A DNA stretch of 64,000 nt from positions 49,893-113,892 of the forward strand of contig NZ_JBATXG010000021.1 in NCBI RefSeq assembly GCF_049673105.1. Reading direction: 5' to 3'. Source of the DNA: Castellaniella sp049673105. GTDB lineage: Bacteria; Pseudomonadota; Gammaproteobacteria; Burkholderiales; Burkholderiaceae_B. Within the stretch, counting starts at the first letter, position 1, and each line of letters opens with the position of its first letter. Position numbers and translations under genes: made by a program. The notes under the pieces are model-generated. The model was not told the DNA's origin. It searched no databases and saw only the letters and a program-made list of their open reading frames with translations. Below, one piece after another: positions 54,562-63,000 of the stretch.

Positions 54562-54618
54562 GACCGGCACCGGCTGCACCGGAGAGCCCCGGCAGAAAGG
54601 CTGCTCTCAAAGCCCGCA

Positions 54619-55368
54619 TCACGGCTTGGCAAAACCGTATCGCGCCAGCACCGCCTGCCCTTCTGGGGACACCACATAGTCCAGGAAGCTGGTGGCTTCC
54701 GGCGCGCGGCCCTCGCGGTTCACCAGGGCGATCGGATACACCACCGGTTCCGGGGTGTCCACCACCTGCACGACCTTGACCTTGCCCTTCATGATGGCGG
54801 CATCGGTGGCGAAGACGAACCCGGCATCGACCTCGCCGCGTTCCACGTAGCTGAGCACCTGGCGCACGTTCTGACCCAGGATCTGATGCGCCTGAACGAC
54901 ATCCCAGGACCCGGCCCGTTCCAGCGCGGCCCGCGTGTAGCGCCCCACCGGTACGGAATCCGGGTTGCCCAGCGCGATCCGCTGCACGTCCGGCTTGGCC
55001 AGATCCCGCAGGGACTGAATCCCGCGCGGATTGTCGGACGGCACCACCAGCACGACCTCGTTGCGCACGAAATTCACCCGGCTGGCCGGATCGATGGCCT
55101 GCGCGGCGGCGGCCTTGTCCATGGCCTTTTGATCGGCGGACGCAAAGATGTCGGCGGGAGCGCCTTCGGTGATCTGGCGCAGCACCACGTCCGACGCGCC
55201 GAACGTCGTCAAAATCCTGGTATCCGGATGGGCAGTCTCGTACTGAACGGCCAGGTCCTTGAAGGCGTTGGTCAGGCTGGCGGCAGCCGACACCAGCACC
55301 TCACCGGCCAGGACGGGCGCCACGACGCAGGACAAGGCGCAGGCGATCAATACACGGCGAAACGACAT
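54619..55368 (-). CDS. modA: Molybdate-binding periplasmic protein
   Basis: A 249-residue binding protein with a signal peptide (CALSCVVAPVLA, cut near residue 21). VSAAASLTNAFKDLAVQYE, FASADQKAMDKA and GEVDAGFVFATDA are the conserved ModA anion pocket regions. It is first in modABC. The ribosome binding site AGGAG lies seven bases before the ATG, and the ModE-like operator lies 32-55 bases upstream. Confidence 0.95.
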   Translation of the reverse strand: MSFRRVLIACALSCVVAPVLAGEVLVSAAASLTNAFKDLAVQYETAHPDTRILTTFGASDVVLRQITEGAPADIFASADQKAMDKAAAAQAIDPASRVNFVRNEVVLVVPSDNPRGIQSLRDLAKPDVQRIALGNPDSVPVGRYTRAALERAGSWDVVQAHQILGQNVRQVLSYVERGEVDAGFVFATDAAIMKGKVKVVQVVDTPEPVVYPIALVNREGRAPEATSFLDYVVSPEGQAVLARYGFAKP

Positions 55369-55399
55369 CTTGGCACTCCTATGAATTAGGTAAAGTCAT

Positions 55400-55423
55400 C
55401 GTAATATATATAGGTATATTCCG
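55400..55423 (-). promoter_or_regulatory. ModE-like operator before modA
   Basis: CGTAATATA (55400-55408) and TATATTCCG (55415-55423) are inverted half-sites (8 of 9 positions match) around a six-base spacer. This is the layout and AT-rich TATA core of ModE operators. It overlaps the most AT-rich stretch upstream of modA, 32-55 bases from the ATG, where it would block RNA polymerase. Confidence 0.65.
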
Positions 55424-55565
55424 CTATCGAAAATACCGGAAATTTGACGTGAAACAAATGCTCATGATCATCATCGATCCTTGATGACAATCAGAGGCAT
55501 TCGCCCATACGGGTGAGCAAGGCAGGTAAAATCCTGCTCATGACCATGCAGAATCCCTGAACGCC

Positions 55566-56471
55566 GTGGCCACCCAAGCTTCGCCCTTTCCCGCGATCAA
55601 TGCCTTCCTGGATGCCCTATGGCTGGAAGACGGCCTGGCGGACAATACGCTGGCCGCCTATCGGCGTGACCTGAATGCCTTTGCCGGCTGGCTGATGGCC
55701 GAACGCAAACGCTCGCCGGAATCCGCACATAAGGAAGACATCCAGGCCTGGATGGCAGGCCAATACCTGCAGACCAAGGCCAGCACGGCCAACCGCCGCC
55801 TGGCCGCACTGCGGCGTTTCTACCTGTGGGCGCTACGCCGCAACCTGTGCCAGGAAGACCCCTGTCTGGGCCTGCACAGCGCCCGGCAGCCGGCCCGTTT
55901 TCCCAAAACACTGTCCGAAAACCAGGTCGACGACCTGCTGAACGCGCCGGATACCGATACCACCCTGGGCCTGCGCGACCGCGCCATGCTGGAAACGCTG
56001 TACGCCACCGGCCTGCGCGTCAGCGAACTGGTCCACCTGAACGTGCACGACACCAGCCTGAGCGACGGCGTGGCGCGCGTGATCATGGGCAAAGGCGCCA
56101 AGGATCGCCTGGTTCCGCTGGGCGACGAGGCCCTGCACTGGATCGAACGCTATCTGCGCGAAAGCCGGCCCGCCATCCTGGGCGCCCGCGCCTGCGATGC
56201 CCTGTTCGCCACCGCCCGCGGCGGCGCCATGACGCGCCAGGCGTTCTGGCTGCTGATCCGCAAATACGCCCAGCAGGCCGACATCCGCGTCCCCCTGTCG
56301 CCGCACGTGCTGCGCCACGCCTTCGCCACCCACCTGCTGAACCACGGCGCCGACCTGCGCGTGGTGCAGATGCTGCTGGGCCACGCCGACATTTCCACCA
56401 CCCAGATCTACACCCACGTCGCCCGCGAACGGCTGAAAGCCCTGCACGCCCAGCATCATCCGCGGGCGTGA
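55566..56471 (+). CDS. xerD: Site-specific tyrosine recombinase XerD
   Basis: A 301-residue recombinase that with XerC resolves chromosome dimers at dif. All catalytic residues are visible: Arg151 (ATGLRVSEL), Lys176 (MGKGAKDRLVPLG), His247 and Arg250 (HVLRHAFATH), His273 (LLGHADISTT) and Tyr282 (IYTHV). The N-terminal SAM-like domain (10-95) is normal. It starts with GTG at 55566. Length fits XerD (about 300), not a phage integrase. Divergent from modA. Confidence 0.96.
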   Translation: MATQASPFPAINAFLDALWLEDGLADNTLAAYRRDLNAFAGWLMAERKRSPESAHKEDIQAWMAGQYLQTKASTANRRLAALRRFYLWALRRNLCQEDPCLGLHSARQPARFPKTLSENQVDDLLNAPDTDTTLGLRDRAMLETLYATGLRVSELVHLNVHDTSLSDGVARVIMGKGAKDRLVPLGDEALHWIERYLRESRPAILGARACDALFATARGGAMTRQAFWLLIRKYAQQADIRVPLSPHVLRHAFATHLLNHGADLRVVQMLLGHADISTTQIYTHVARERLKALHAQHHPRA

Positions 56472-56500
56472 TGCGAAATTCCCGTCCATCAGGCACCGTC

Positions 56501-57010
56501 ATGTCGAAAACAAAGCACACATCCGAGACACCCGCCACACACTGGCTGCGGCAGCAGAAAATCGCCTTTGGCGAGCACCCCTATGACTACGTGGATCATG
56601 GCGGCGCGCGCGAAGCCGCGCATCAGCTAGGCGTCCCGCTGCATCAAGTCGCCAAGACGCTGATCATGGAAGACGAACACGGCCACCCGCTGGTGGTGCT
56701 GATGCACGGGGATTGCGAGGTCTCGACCAAAAACCTGGCGCGCCAGACGGGCGCCAAAAAAATCAGCCCCTGCTCCCCGGATACCGCCCAGCGCAACTCG
56801 GGTTATCAGGTGGGAGGCACGTCCCCATTCGCCACGCGCAAGCGCATGCCGGTCTGGGTGGAAAAGACGCTGCTGGACTACGACACCGTCTACCTGAACG
56901 GCGGGCGGCGGGGTTACCTGATCAGCGTGGCTGCCGACGTGCTGACGGGGGCATTAGGGGCGAAGCCGGTGGAAGTAGCGCTGGGATCCGACGCGGATCA
57001 CGCTGGGTAG
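56501..57010 (+). CDS. ybaK: Cys-tRNA(Pro)/Cys-tRNA(Cys) deacylase YbaK
   Basis: A 169-residue editing enzyme removing cysteine from mischarged tRNA-Pro. HPYDYVDHGGAREAAHQLGVPLHQVAKTLIM and TGAKKISPCSPDTAQRNSGYQVGGTSPFATRKRMPVW are YbaK signatures, including the catalytic lysine region. The long upstream frame is xerD shadow; the ATG at 56501 gives the family start (56471 is another in-frame ATG). Located between xerD and the tRNA gene. Confidence 0.93.
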   Translation: MSKTKHTSETPATHWLRQQKIAFGEHPYDYVDHGGAREAAHQLGVPLHQVAKTLIMEDEHGHPLVVLMHGDCEVSTKNLARQTGAKKISPCSPDTAQRNSGYQVGGTSPFATRKRMPVWVEKTLLDYDTVYLNGGRRGYLISVAADVLTGALGAKPVEVALGSDADHAG

Positions 57011-57032
57011 CCATGCCCTGCGGCAAGGGTTC

Positions 57033-57107
57033 TGGCGTCTCCTGCAGGAATCGAACCTGCAATCTTCCCTTAGGAGGGGAAAGTTATATCCATTTAACTA
57101 AGGAGAC
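57033..57107 (-). tRNA. tRNA-Arg (anticodon CCT)
   Basis: The minus strand folds into a complete cloverleaf. The acceptor GTCTCCT pairs with AGGAGAC, the D stem GTTA pairs with TAAC, the anticodon stem TTCCC/GGGAA carries loop CTCCTAA with anticodon CCT, and the T arm is GCAGG-TTCGATT-CCTGC. Discriminator G is at 57036 and the CCA end is encoded at 57033-57035. It decodes AGG, a rare codon in such GC-rich genomes. Confidence 0.96.
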
Positions 57108-57169
57108 AACGGTCGCCTGACAGGCGAAGTCCGCTAGTATAAATCACGGGGCGGCGGCCACACTCAGCC

Positions 57170-59071
57170 CTACCCCCGCGCTGTCTCCAGATCGACTTTT
57201 GCGCCGATATCTCGGGCGGTTTCCAGCACGGCTTCCAGCAGCCTGCGCGCACCGGGGCTGTCCGCCTGCGCGGACATCAGGGCGCCTGATATCCGCACGT
57301 AATCGGGCTTGAGTTCATGCAGATACAACAGGGCTTCGGGCTGTTCGGCAAAGCGCCGCAAGCCCAGACGCACACCGTGATCCCGCAGCATGCCGGCGAA
57401 TTTGATGATCTGCGTCCGATACGACACCAGACCATAGGAATCGAGTTCGACGATCATGCAGGCGCTCTGATCCGGGCGCCCCGTCAAACGGGTGGCGATT
57501 TCGGCGCAGAAATCGTCCTGCAGAATCGACGCCAGGGACATGCGCAGAGTCAGGTCGCCGGGGTGGGTCGACAGCCAATTCAATCCCAGACTGATCGCCT
57601 GCGCATCGCAGGCCCCCGACATGCCCAGGCGCACGGCGGGCGGCATGAACAAATATCCGGACAAGGGTTCCGATGCACTGGGTTCTTGCAGCATCAGCGT
57701 GCCCATCATGCAGTCTGTGCCTGCCACGGCGGACTCATCCCGCTGCATCGACAGGGAAAACCAGCCCTCGTCCAGCGCGTTGCGCAACAAGCCGCGCCAG
57801 GCCTGTTCGCCCCCCATCCGGCCCGCATCGCGGCGCAGATCCTGGCTGGGCAGATATTCGACCTCGTTGCTGCCGGCGCTTTCCGCCCGCATCAGGGCTT
57901 CGTCCAGGCGCGCCAGCACATCCACCATGTCTTCTGTCGGTTCGTAGTCCGTCAGGACCATGCGCCAGCGGCACAAGCCCGCCTGCCCCAACTGGATGCG
58001 CTGAGCCTGCAACATGTCAGCCACCGCCTTGGCGATCCGCACGGCGACAGGCCCTGGCATCATCGGCAGCACAAAGGCAAAATCCGATCCATTGAGCCGC
58101 GCCAGCCAGGCCTGCCGCCCAACCCGCGCGCGCAGCAATTCCAGCACCAACTGACCGACGTTGCGCAGCCACTGGTCGACCACTGCGCGGCTCATGGACT
58201 GATTCACCGCCTGCAGATCACACTGCCGAAACAGCATCACGTGACCGCTGCTGCCATCCTGATTGGCGGGCAGTTCCAGCACACGCCGCAATTCATTCAT
58301 GAAATATTTGCGATTGGCCAGGCCCGTGACCGGATCCTGATTCAATTCCAGTTGCAGGGATTCGATCCGGGCTTCCCGTTCGCTGACCGTCGCCCTGACC
58401 TGTTCATGCGTGCGCACAATGGCCTGAGAGACCTCTTCCAGTTCGGCGATCACCGGATGGCGCACCGGCGGCAAATCCGCCTGCCCGCCTGAATCCGCCA
58501 ACGCACGCACCCTGGCCATCACATCGTCATGCAAAGACCGGCGCAGCCAACGCATCAACAGGCTGACGAACAGCCCCCATAAAATCCCGGCGCCCACAGT
58601 CAGGGCCACGATCCGTTCCGTGCTGGTCCACAAGGCCTCGCGCGCATAGGCATCGTTGGCCTGCAGACGCACCACGCCCAATTGCGACCAGCCATTCGTG
58701 ACTTGGCGCTGAGCCTCGTGACGCTGCAGCGGCAAGAGATGACTGAACCACCCCGGCGCATTGACCTGTTCTGCCTGGCCATCGCCGATTTCCCGACGGA
58801 TCAGAATCCGCCCGGTCGGGTCCAGAAATTCCACCACCTGAAACTGGCCGCTGTCGAACAACACGGAAATCAGCAATTCCCGCACCGTCGGATCCTGATT
58901 GGACGGCTGCGACAAAGTCAGCGCCAGCGACGTCGCTGTCGAGTCGCTTTGCGCCTGTAGCTGCGCATCCAGATACTGGCGGGCCGATCCGATGCTGAAC
59001 ACCGTCGCCCCGACCAGAATCACCAGAATCGCCAGCGTCACACTCAACAGCAATTGTCTTAACAAGGACAT
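57170..59071 (-). CDS. lapD: LapD-like c-di-GMP receptor (degenerate GGDEF/EAL, LapG-sequestering)
   Basis: A 633-residue inner membrane protein. TM1 is at about 7-29; a periplasmic LapD_MoxY-like domain (30-150) contains APGWFSHLLPL with Trp108, likely the tryptophan that engages LapG by analogy. TM2 (153-172), a HAMP-like linker, a GGDEF domain and an EAL domain follow. GGDEF is degraded to NGSDF and the EAL motif is lost, so it should bind c-di-GMP without making or cutting it. When loaded it holds LapG away from the adhesin. The start at 59071 has AAGGA six bases upstream (59089 is an alternative). It follows lapG by 20 bases. Confidence 0.92.
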   Translation of the reverse strand: MSLLRQLLLSVTLAILVILVGATVFSIGSARQYLDAQLQAQSDSTATSLALTLSQPSNQDPTVRELLISVLFDSGQFQVVEFLDPTGRILIRREIGDGQAEQVNAPGWFSHLLPLQRHEAQRQVTNGWSQLGVVRLQANDAYAREALWTSTERIVALTVGAGILWGLFVSLLMRWLRRSLHDDVMARVRALADSGGQADLPPVRHPVIAELEEVSQAIVRTHEQVRATVSEREARIESLQLELNQDPVTGLANRKYFMNELRRVLELPANQDGSSGHVMLFRQCDLQAVNQSMSRAVVDQWLRNVGQLVLELLRARVGRQAWLARLNGSDFAFVLPMMPGPVAVRIAKAVADMLQAQRIQLGQAGLCRWRMVLTDYEPTEDMVDVLARLDEALMRAESAGSNEVEYLPSQDLRRDAGRMGGEQAWRGLLRNALDEGWFSLSMQRDESAVAGTDCMMGTLMLQEPSASEPLSGYLFMPPAVRLGMSGACDAQAISLGLNWLSTHPGDLTLRMSLASILQDDFCAEIATRLTGRPDQSACMIVELDSYGLVSYRTQIIKFAGMLRDHGVRLGLRRFAEQPEALLYLHELKPDYVRISGALMSAQADSPGARRLLEAVLETARDIGAKVDLETARG

Positions 59072-59091
59072 GACATTCCTTTTCCACACAA

Positions 59092-59775
59092 TCAGGGCTG
59101 AAAACCTTCGGCCCGCATTTTGCCAATCAAATCACGCCAGCGCCCGATCTGATCGACAGAGCGCCGGGCGCCGCCGGGCACATAGACCCCTTCGGCATTG
59201 AAACTGAAGACCGGCGTCAGATCGGGCCGATGACCGGCCCGCTGGATCCGGTCCACCAAGCTGTCCAGCACTAAAGGTTCCGCCTGCGGCGTCGGGTAAT
59301 AGCCCAATACCATGTGCGCAATGCTCTGGCTGCCGATCTGGGCCCGGACATAGACGAAGCGCAATTTGCTGGGCGACACCCCCAGGCGCAGCAGGGAAAA
59401 ATATTTCCCGGTGACATAATCTTCACAGTCTCCTGTCCCTTTTCCCAGTGATTCCAGCGGCGTCGCCCAATAATCGGTCTGGCCCCAGATGGTGATGTCT
59501 TCCCCACCGATCAAGATGTTGTTCCAGAAGTCGTTGACCGCGCGTAGTTTTTCTTGTTCGTCCAGCCCGGCGGACTGAGTCAGCATGGCCTGCCAGGCCT
59601 TGACCCCCCGCTCGGCCTTGGCGCCATAGTGCTGGCGGGCATATTGGGCCAGTTGATCGGGGTCGAACGTCAGGGCTGGCGCCGACCCCCAGGCCAACGC
59701 CAGTCCAAAAACCAGAACGGTCAGCCCCTGCAGCAGGCCCCGGAACCTGGCGGAAGCCGGCCGACGATCAGACAT
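59092..59775 (-). CDS. lapG: LapG-like periplasmic cysteine protease (transglutaminase fold)
   Basis: A 227-residue BTLCP-type protease. A signal-like hydrophobic start (GLTVLVFGLALAWGSAPA) exports it. The triad is Cys117 (GTGDCEDY), His154 (IAHMVLGYY) and Asp171 (LVLDSLVD), and the acidic residues Asp116, Glu118 and Asp119 around the cysteine fit the calcium site. LapG cuts the N-terminal retention module of LapA-type adhesins, releasing the cell from the surface; the likely substrate is the adjacent giant adhesin. First gene of lapG-lapD, 267 bases downstream of the adhesin. Confidence 0.94.
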   Translation of the reverse strand: MSDRRPASARFRGLLQGLTVLVFGLALAWGSAPALTFDPDQLAQYARQHYGAKAERGVKAWQAMLTQSAGLDEQEKLRAVNDFWNNILIGGEDITIWGQTDYWATPLESLGKGTGDCEDYVTGKYFSLLRLGVSPSKLRFVYVRAQIGSQSIAHMVLGYYPTPQAEPLVLDSLVDRIQRAGHRPDLTPVFSFNAEGVYVPGGARRSVDQIGRWRDLIGKMRAEGFQP

Positions 59776-59975
59776 TCATAGATTTTGATACAAAACCCGA
59801 CTGAGAGGAAGCCGTGCCGGAAGATGGACGCGCGTTCCACGCAAAAGACCATGTTAACGGCATGGATCCGGAGCGCCTATTGGCGGGAAAGACAGGGTAA
59901 CGACCTGACGGCCACCCGGCTGTCCTGATGCCTTGGGGGCTATCCTCTCCTCTTGCCCATTTCCACAAAACGACA

Positions 59976-60012
59976 CTCAAAACGCCCGCGCCCCGGAAAA
60001 CCGGGGCGCGGG
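59976..60012 (-). terminator. Intrinsic terminator of the giant adhesin gene
   Basis: CCCGCGCCCCGG (59985-59996) pairs perfectly with CCGGGGCGCGGG (60001-60012) around an AAAA loop. On the minus strand it is followed by CGTTTTG. The stem starts 30 bases beyond the adhesin stop and is the strongest hairpin in the window. The rest of the gap 59776-59975 holds the presumed lapG promoter, with no clear hexamers. Confidence 0.75.
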
Positions 60013-60042
60013 TGCAAGGTCTGGCAAAAAAAGCGGTGAGGC

Positions 60043-63000
60043 TTACTGTTCGACCTTCAACTTACCATCGTTGATGAGGCTGTTGATCAATGCTGCTTGG
60101 CCGCTGGTCGTATCCAGATTGTCATGGCCCACGGTCAAATCAACGTTGTCGATAACGATCTGCTGAGTCACCGTACTGGAAGCGTCGCCGTTTGCGTCAA
60201 CCTTCACATTGATGGTCGTCTTGCTACCATCACCAGTAATCTGCAGATACTGAGTCAAATCACCACTCGACGTATGTTCCGACAACAAGTCGCTCAGATC
60301 AAGCACGTCCTGATGAGACTTGTCCGTATCCCCGCCGATGCCGTATGTATTCCCTACGCCGAAATCCTTGACATGGTCCACCGCCGCTGGCTGCCCGGCT
60401 TCGGCCTGATCACCGAGTCTCCACTGGAATACATCGTAGCCCTCGCCACCGTACAGCGTGTCGTTCCCTGCGCCACCAATCAGGGTGTCATTGCCGCCCT
60501 GTCCATAGAGGGTGTCGTTGCCAGCGCCGCCATCCAGGGTGTCGTTCCCGCCGCGAGTATCGCCAGCGACGTTGAACTGATCGGCGTGACCCTTGATGTA
60601 GTCGTAGATGTCCTGGCTAGTGGCATCATGACCGAGATCAGCCTTCAGATAGGCCTTCAGCGCATCCAGACCTGAACCATCGGGCAGATTGGCCGGACGC
60701 CCTGCCCAAGTCAGGCTGTCGGTATTGATGACGTCACCGAACAGAATGTCATCACCTGCACCACCTGACAAATGATCATTGCCGACCGGGGCTGGCTCGG
60801 TATGATGAGTCCCGCCGACGAGGGCTGCGCTCAAGTCAGAAGGGTCCAGCACAACCTCGGATGCCCCTACCTTGCCAGAAGTGTAAGTCCGGATATTATC
60901 AATATCTACAGAGAACGTACCCCCGTTACTACCATCGTTCACCTCGAACGAGAAGCGATATTCTCCAGGACCATGGATCTGCGTCACCGTATCAGCATTC
61001 GTCCCGCTCTCGGCAACCTCCCACTTGGCAGACTGAGCATCCCACATCAAAAGATTCCATTTGAAAGAGTCGCCAGCCTTATAGTTGTTTAATGTTGCGT
61101 CAAATCCGAAAGATACGCCATTTGCTTCTGTGACGGTGATTTTCTGAGATTCGGCCATTGAGACAACCACGGCCTTACCATCACTGGATGATGTGTCAGT
61201 GATGCGCATACTATTCTCTTCCCACCACGCCCAAGAGGGGGCCTTATCAACTTTACTCAGAGACCCTTGGCCACCACCTCGAACCCATGCATTCAGATTA
61301 TTACGTCCATTACTACCTTCGAAATCGACAAGAGTAGCCCCTCCAGTTGTAAAGGTGCTGCCAGTATCGTCATATTTATCCAAAGTGGAAACCGAGACAC
61401 CATCCCCGATCCCAATCGCATAAACATCACTCTTGTTACTCAACAAACTGAACGCACTATCTCGATTATTCGCATTATCGGTCGGCTCCCCATCCGTCAG
61501 AAAGAAAGTCACATTCTTAAATGGTTTATTATCATTACTACCATCCGTTGACGGCTGCCCATCAAACCAGGACTTGGTTTCCTTGAAAGCGGCTCCGTAG
61601 GGAGTGGAACCATCAGCACTCAGGCCATTGATCTTCGCGACCATCTGATCAACATTACCGCTGTTCAAGCCGTCAATTTCATAGACAGTCTTACTAGAAG
61701 ATCCAGCGAATGTAATCAAAGAAACATTAATGGTGCCATCATGATCCGCCAGATGATTCTGCAGCAAGGAAATCAAGGCCTTTTTAGCCGTAGCCAAGCG
61801 AGATTCCTCATCCGACCCAGAACCCCACTTATCACCCATGGAGCCTGATAGATCCAGCACCAATGCAATGTTATAACTGGTACCCTTCTCAATATTCTGC
61901 TTAATCCCACCGGGGTCACCCAGGAGAATATCCGATCCAATATTCCCGGACAAATTGTCCACACCATTAGCGCCAATCCTGATCTGATCGCCCACCAGGT
62001 GAACATCCACGGTGGCTGTATCCACCCCTCCTCTACCATCGGATACTTGAACCTGGATTTGATCCGTACGTTCAGAATTAAACAGGTTGCCGTCCTTGCT
62101 AGAATCAACACGGATCTTTCCTGTCGACGAATCGATGCTGTAGACCCCGTTGGGATTGCCACCCGTGATTTCGTAGGTCAGCGAATCATTATCCGAATCA
62201 TGAGCTCGCACCTGGCCCACAACAGGCGAACCAGACTGGGGATCCACAGACTCAAAGTGATAGGCATCAGTATTGGGCAGTGTATCCACTGTGTCGGTAC
62301 CGCTGAGGAACTCCGGCGCGGTGTTAACAACAATAGACACATGACCCGGTGCACCGTCGCCATCACGATCAGATAGCGAGTAGTTGAAATCGACATGACC
62401 ATCGGTGGTCTTGTCCATTGCCTGGTACTGATAGAACTCCCATTTTCCATCAGCGGGCGTCAGACGGATCTCGTAGACCAGATTCCCATTGGAATCTCGA
62501 CCGGTGATGGTGTTGCCGTTCGCCGACACTGTCGACGTGACATCAAGGCCGCTGGCCGTCTTGAGACCGGCTTCGGCGCCGGTCAGATTCAGATCACCAG
62601 GGCCATCTGCACCATACGCCAGCGCAATGGTGCCATGCGCGTATGCAATGGGCTGAGCTTCGGATGTTCCCAAGAAGGTAATGCTCTTGACAGCGAAGTC
62701 GCTGTTGTCAGCATGCGAGGCAGGCTGACCGTTATCCAGCGACCTGAACACGATCTTATCAAAACCGCCTTCCTGCACCTGGAAGTTAGCGGCATAGTCG
62801 CCGCTGCTCTGGTCAGAAGAAAATTCCTGTGTCGAGACGAGCACTCCTCCACGATAGAACAGTGCCACGCCACGCTCGAGCTCACCCCCGAACATCTGGG
62901 AAAACTCAACCTTGACCCCGTAGGCGACACGGTCTCCCGAAAGCTGAACCGTCAGTTCCTCTGATGCCCCTTGATTGCCGACCTTACGGTAGTCCACTTC

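Noticed and set aside
57033..57107. tRNA-Arg considered as an integration site for a mobile element carrying the lap region
   Set aside because: No integrase, no repeated tRNA 3' end and no element boundary were seen; XerD nearby has all features of the housekeeping recombinase.
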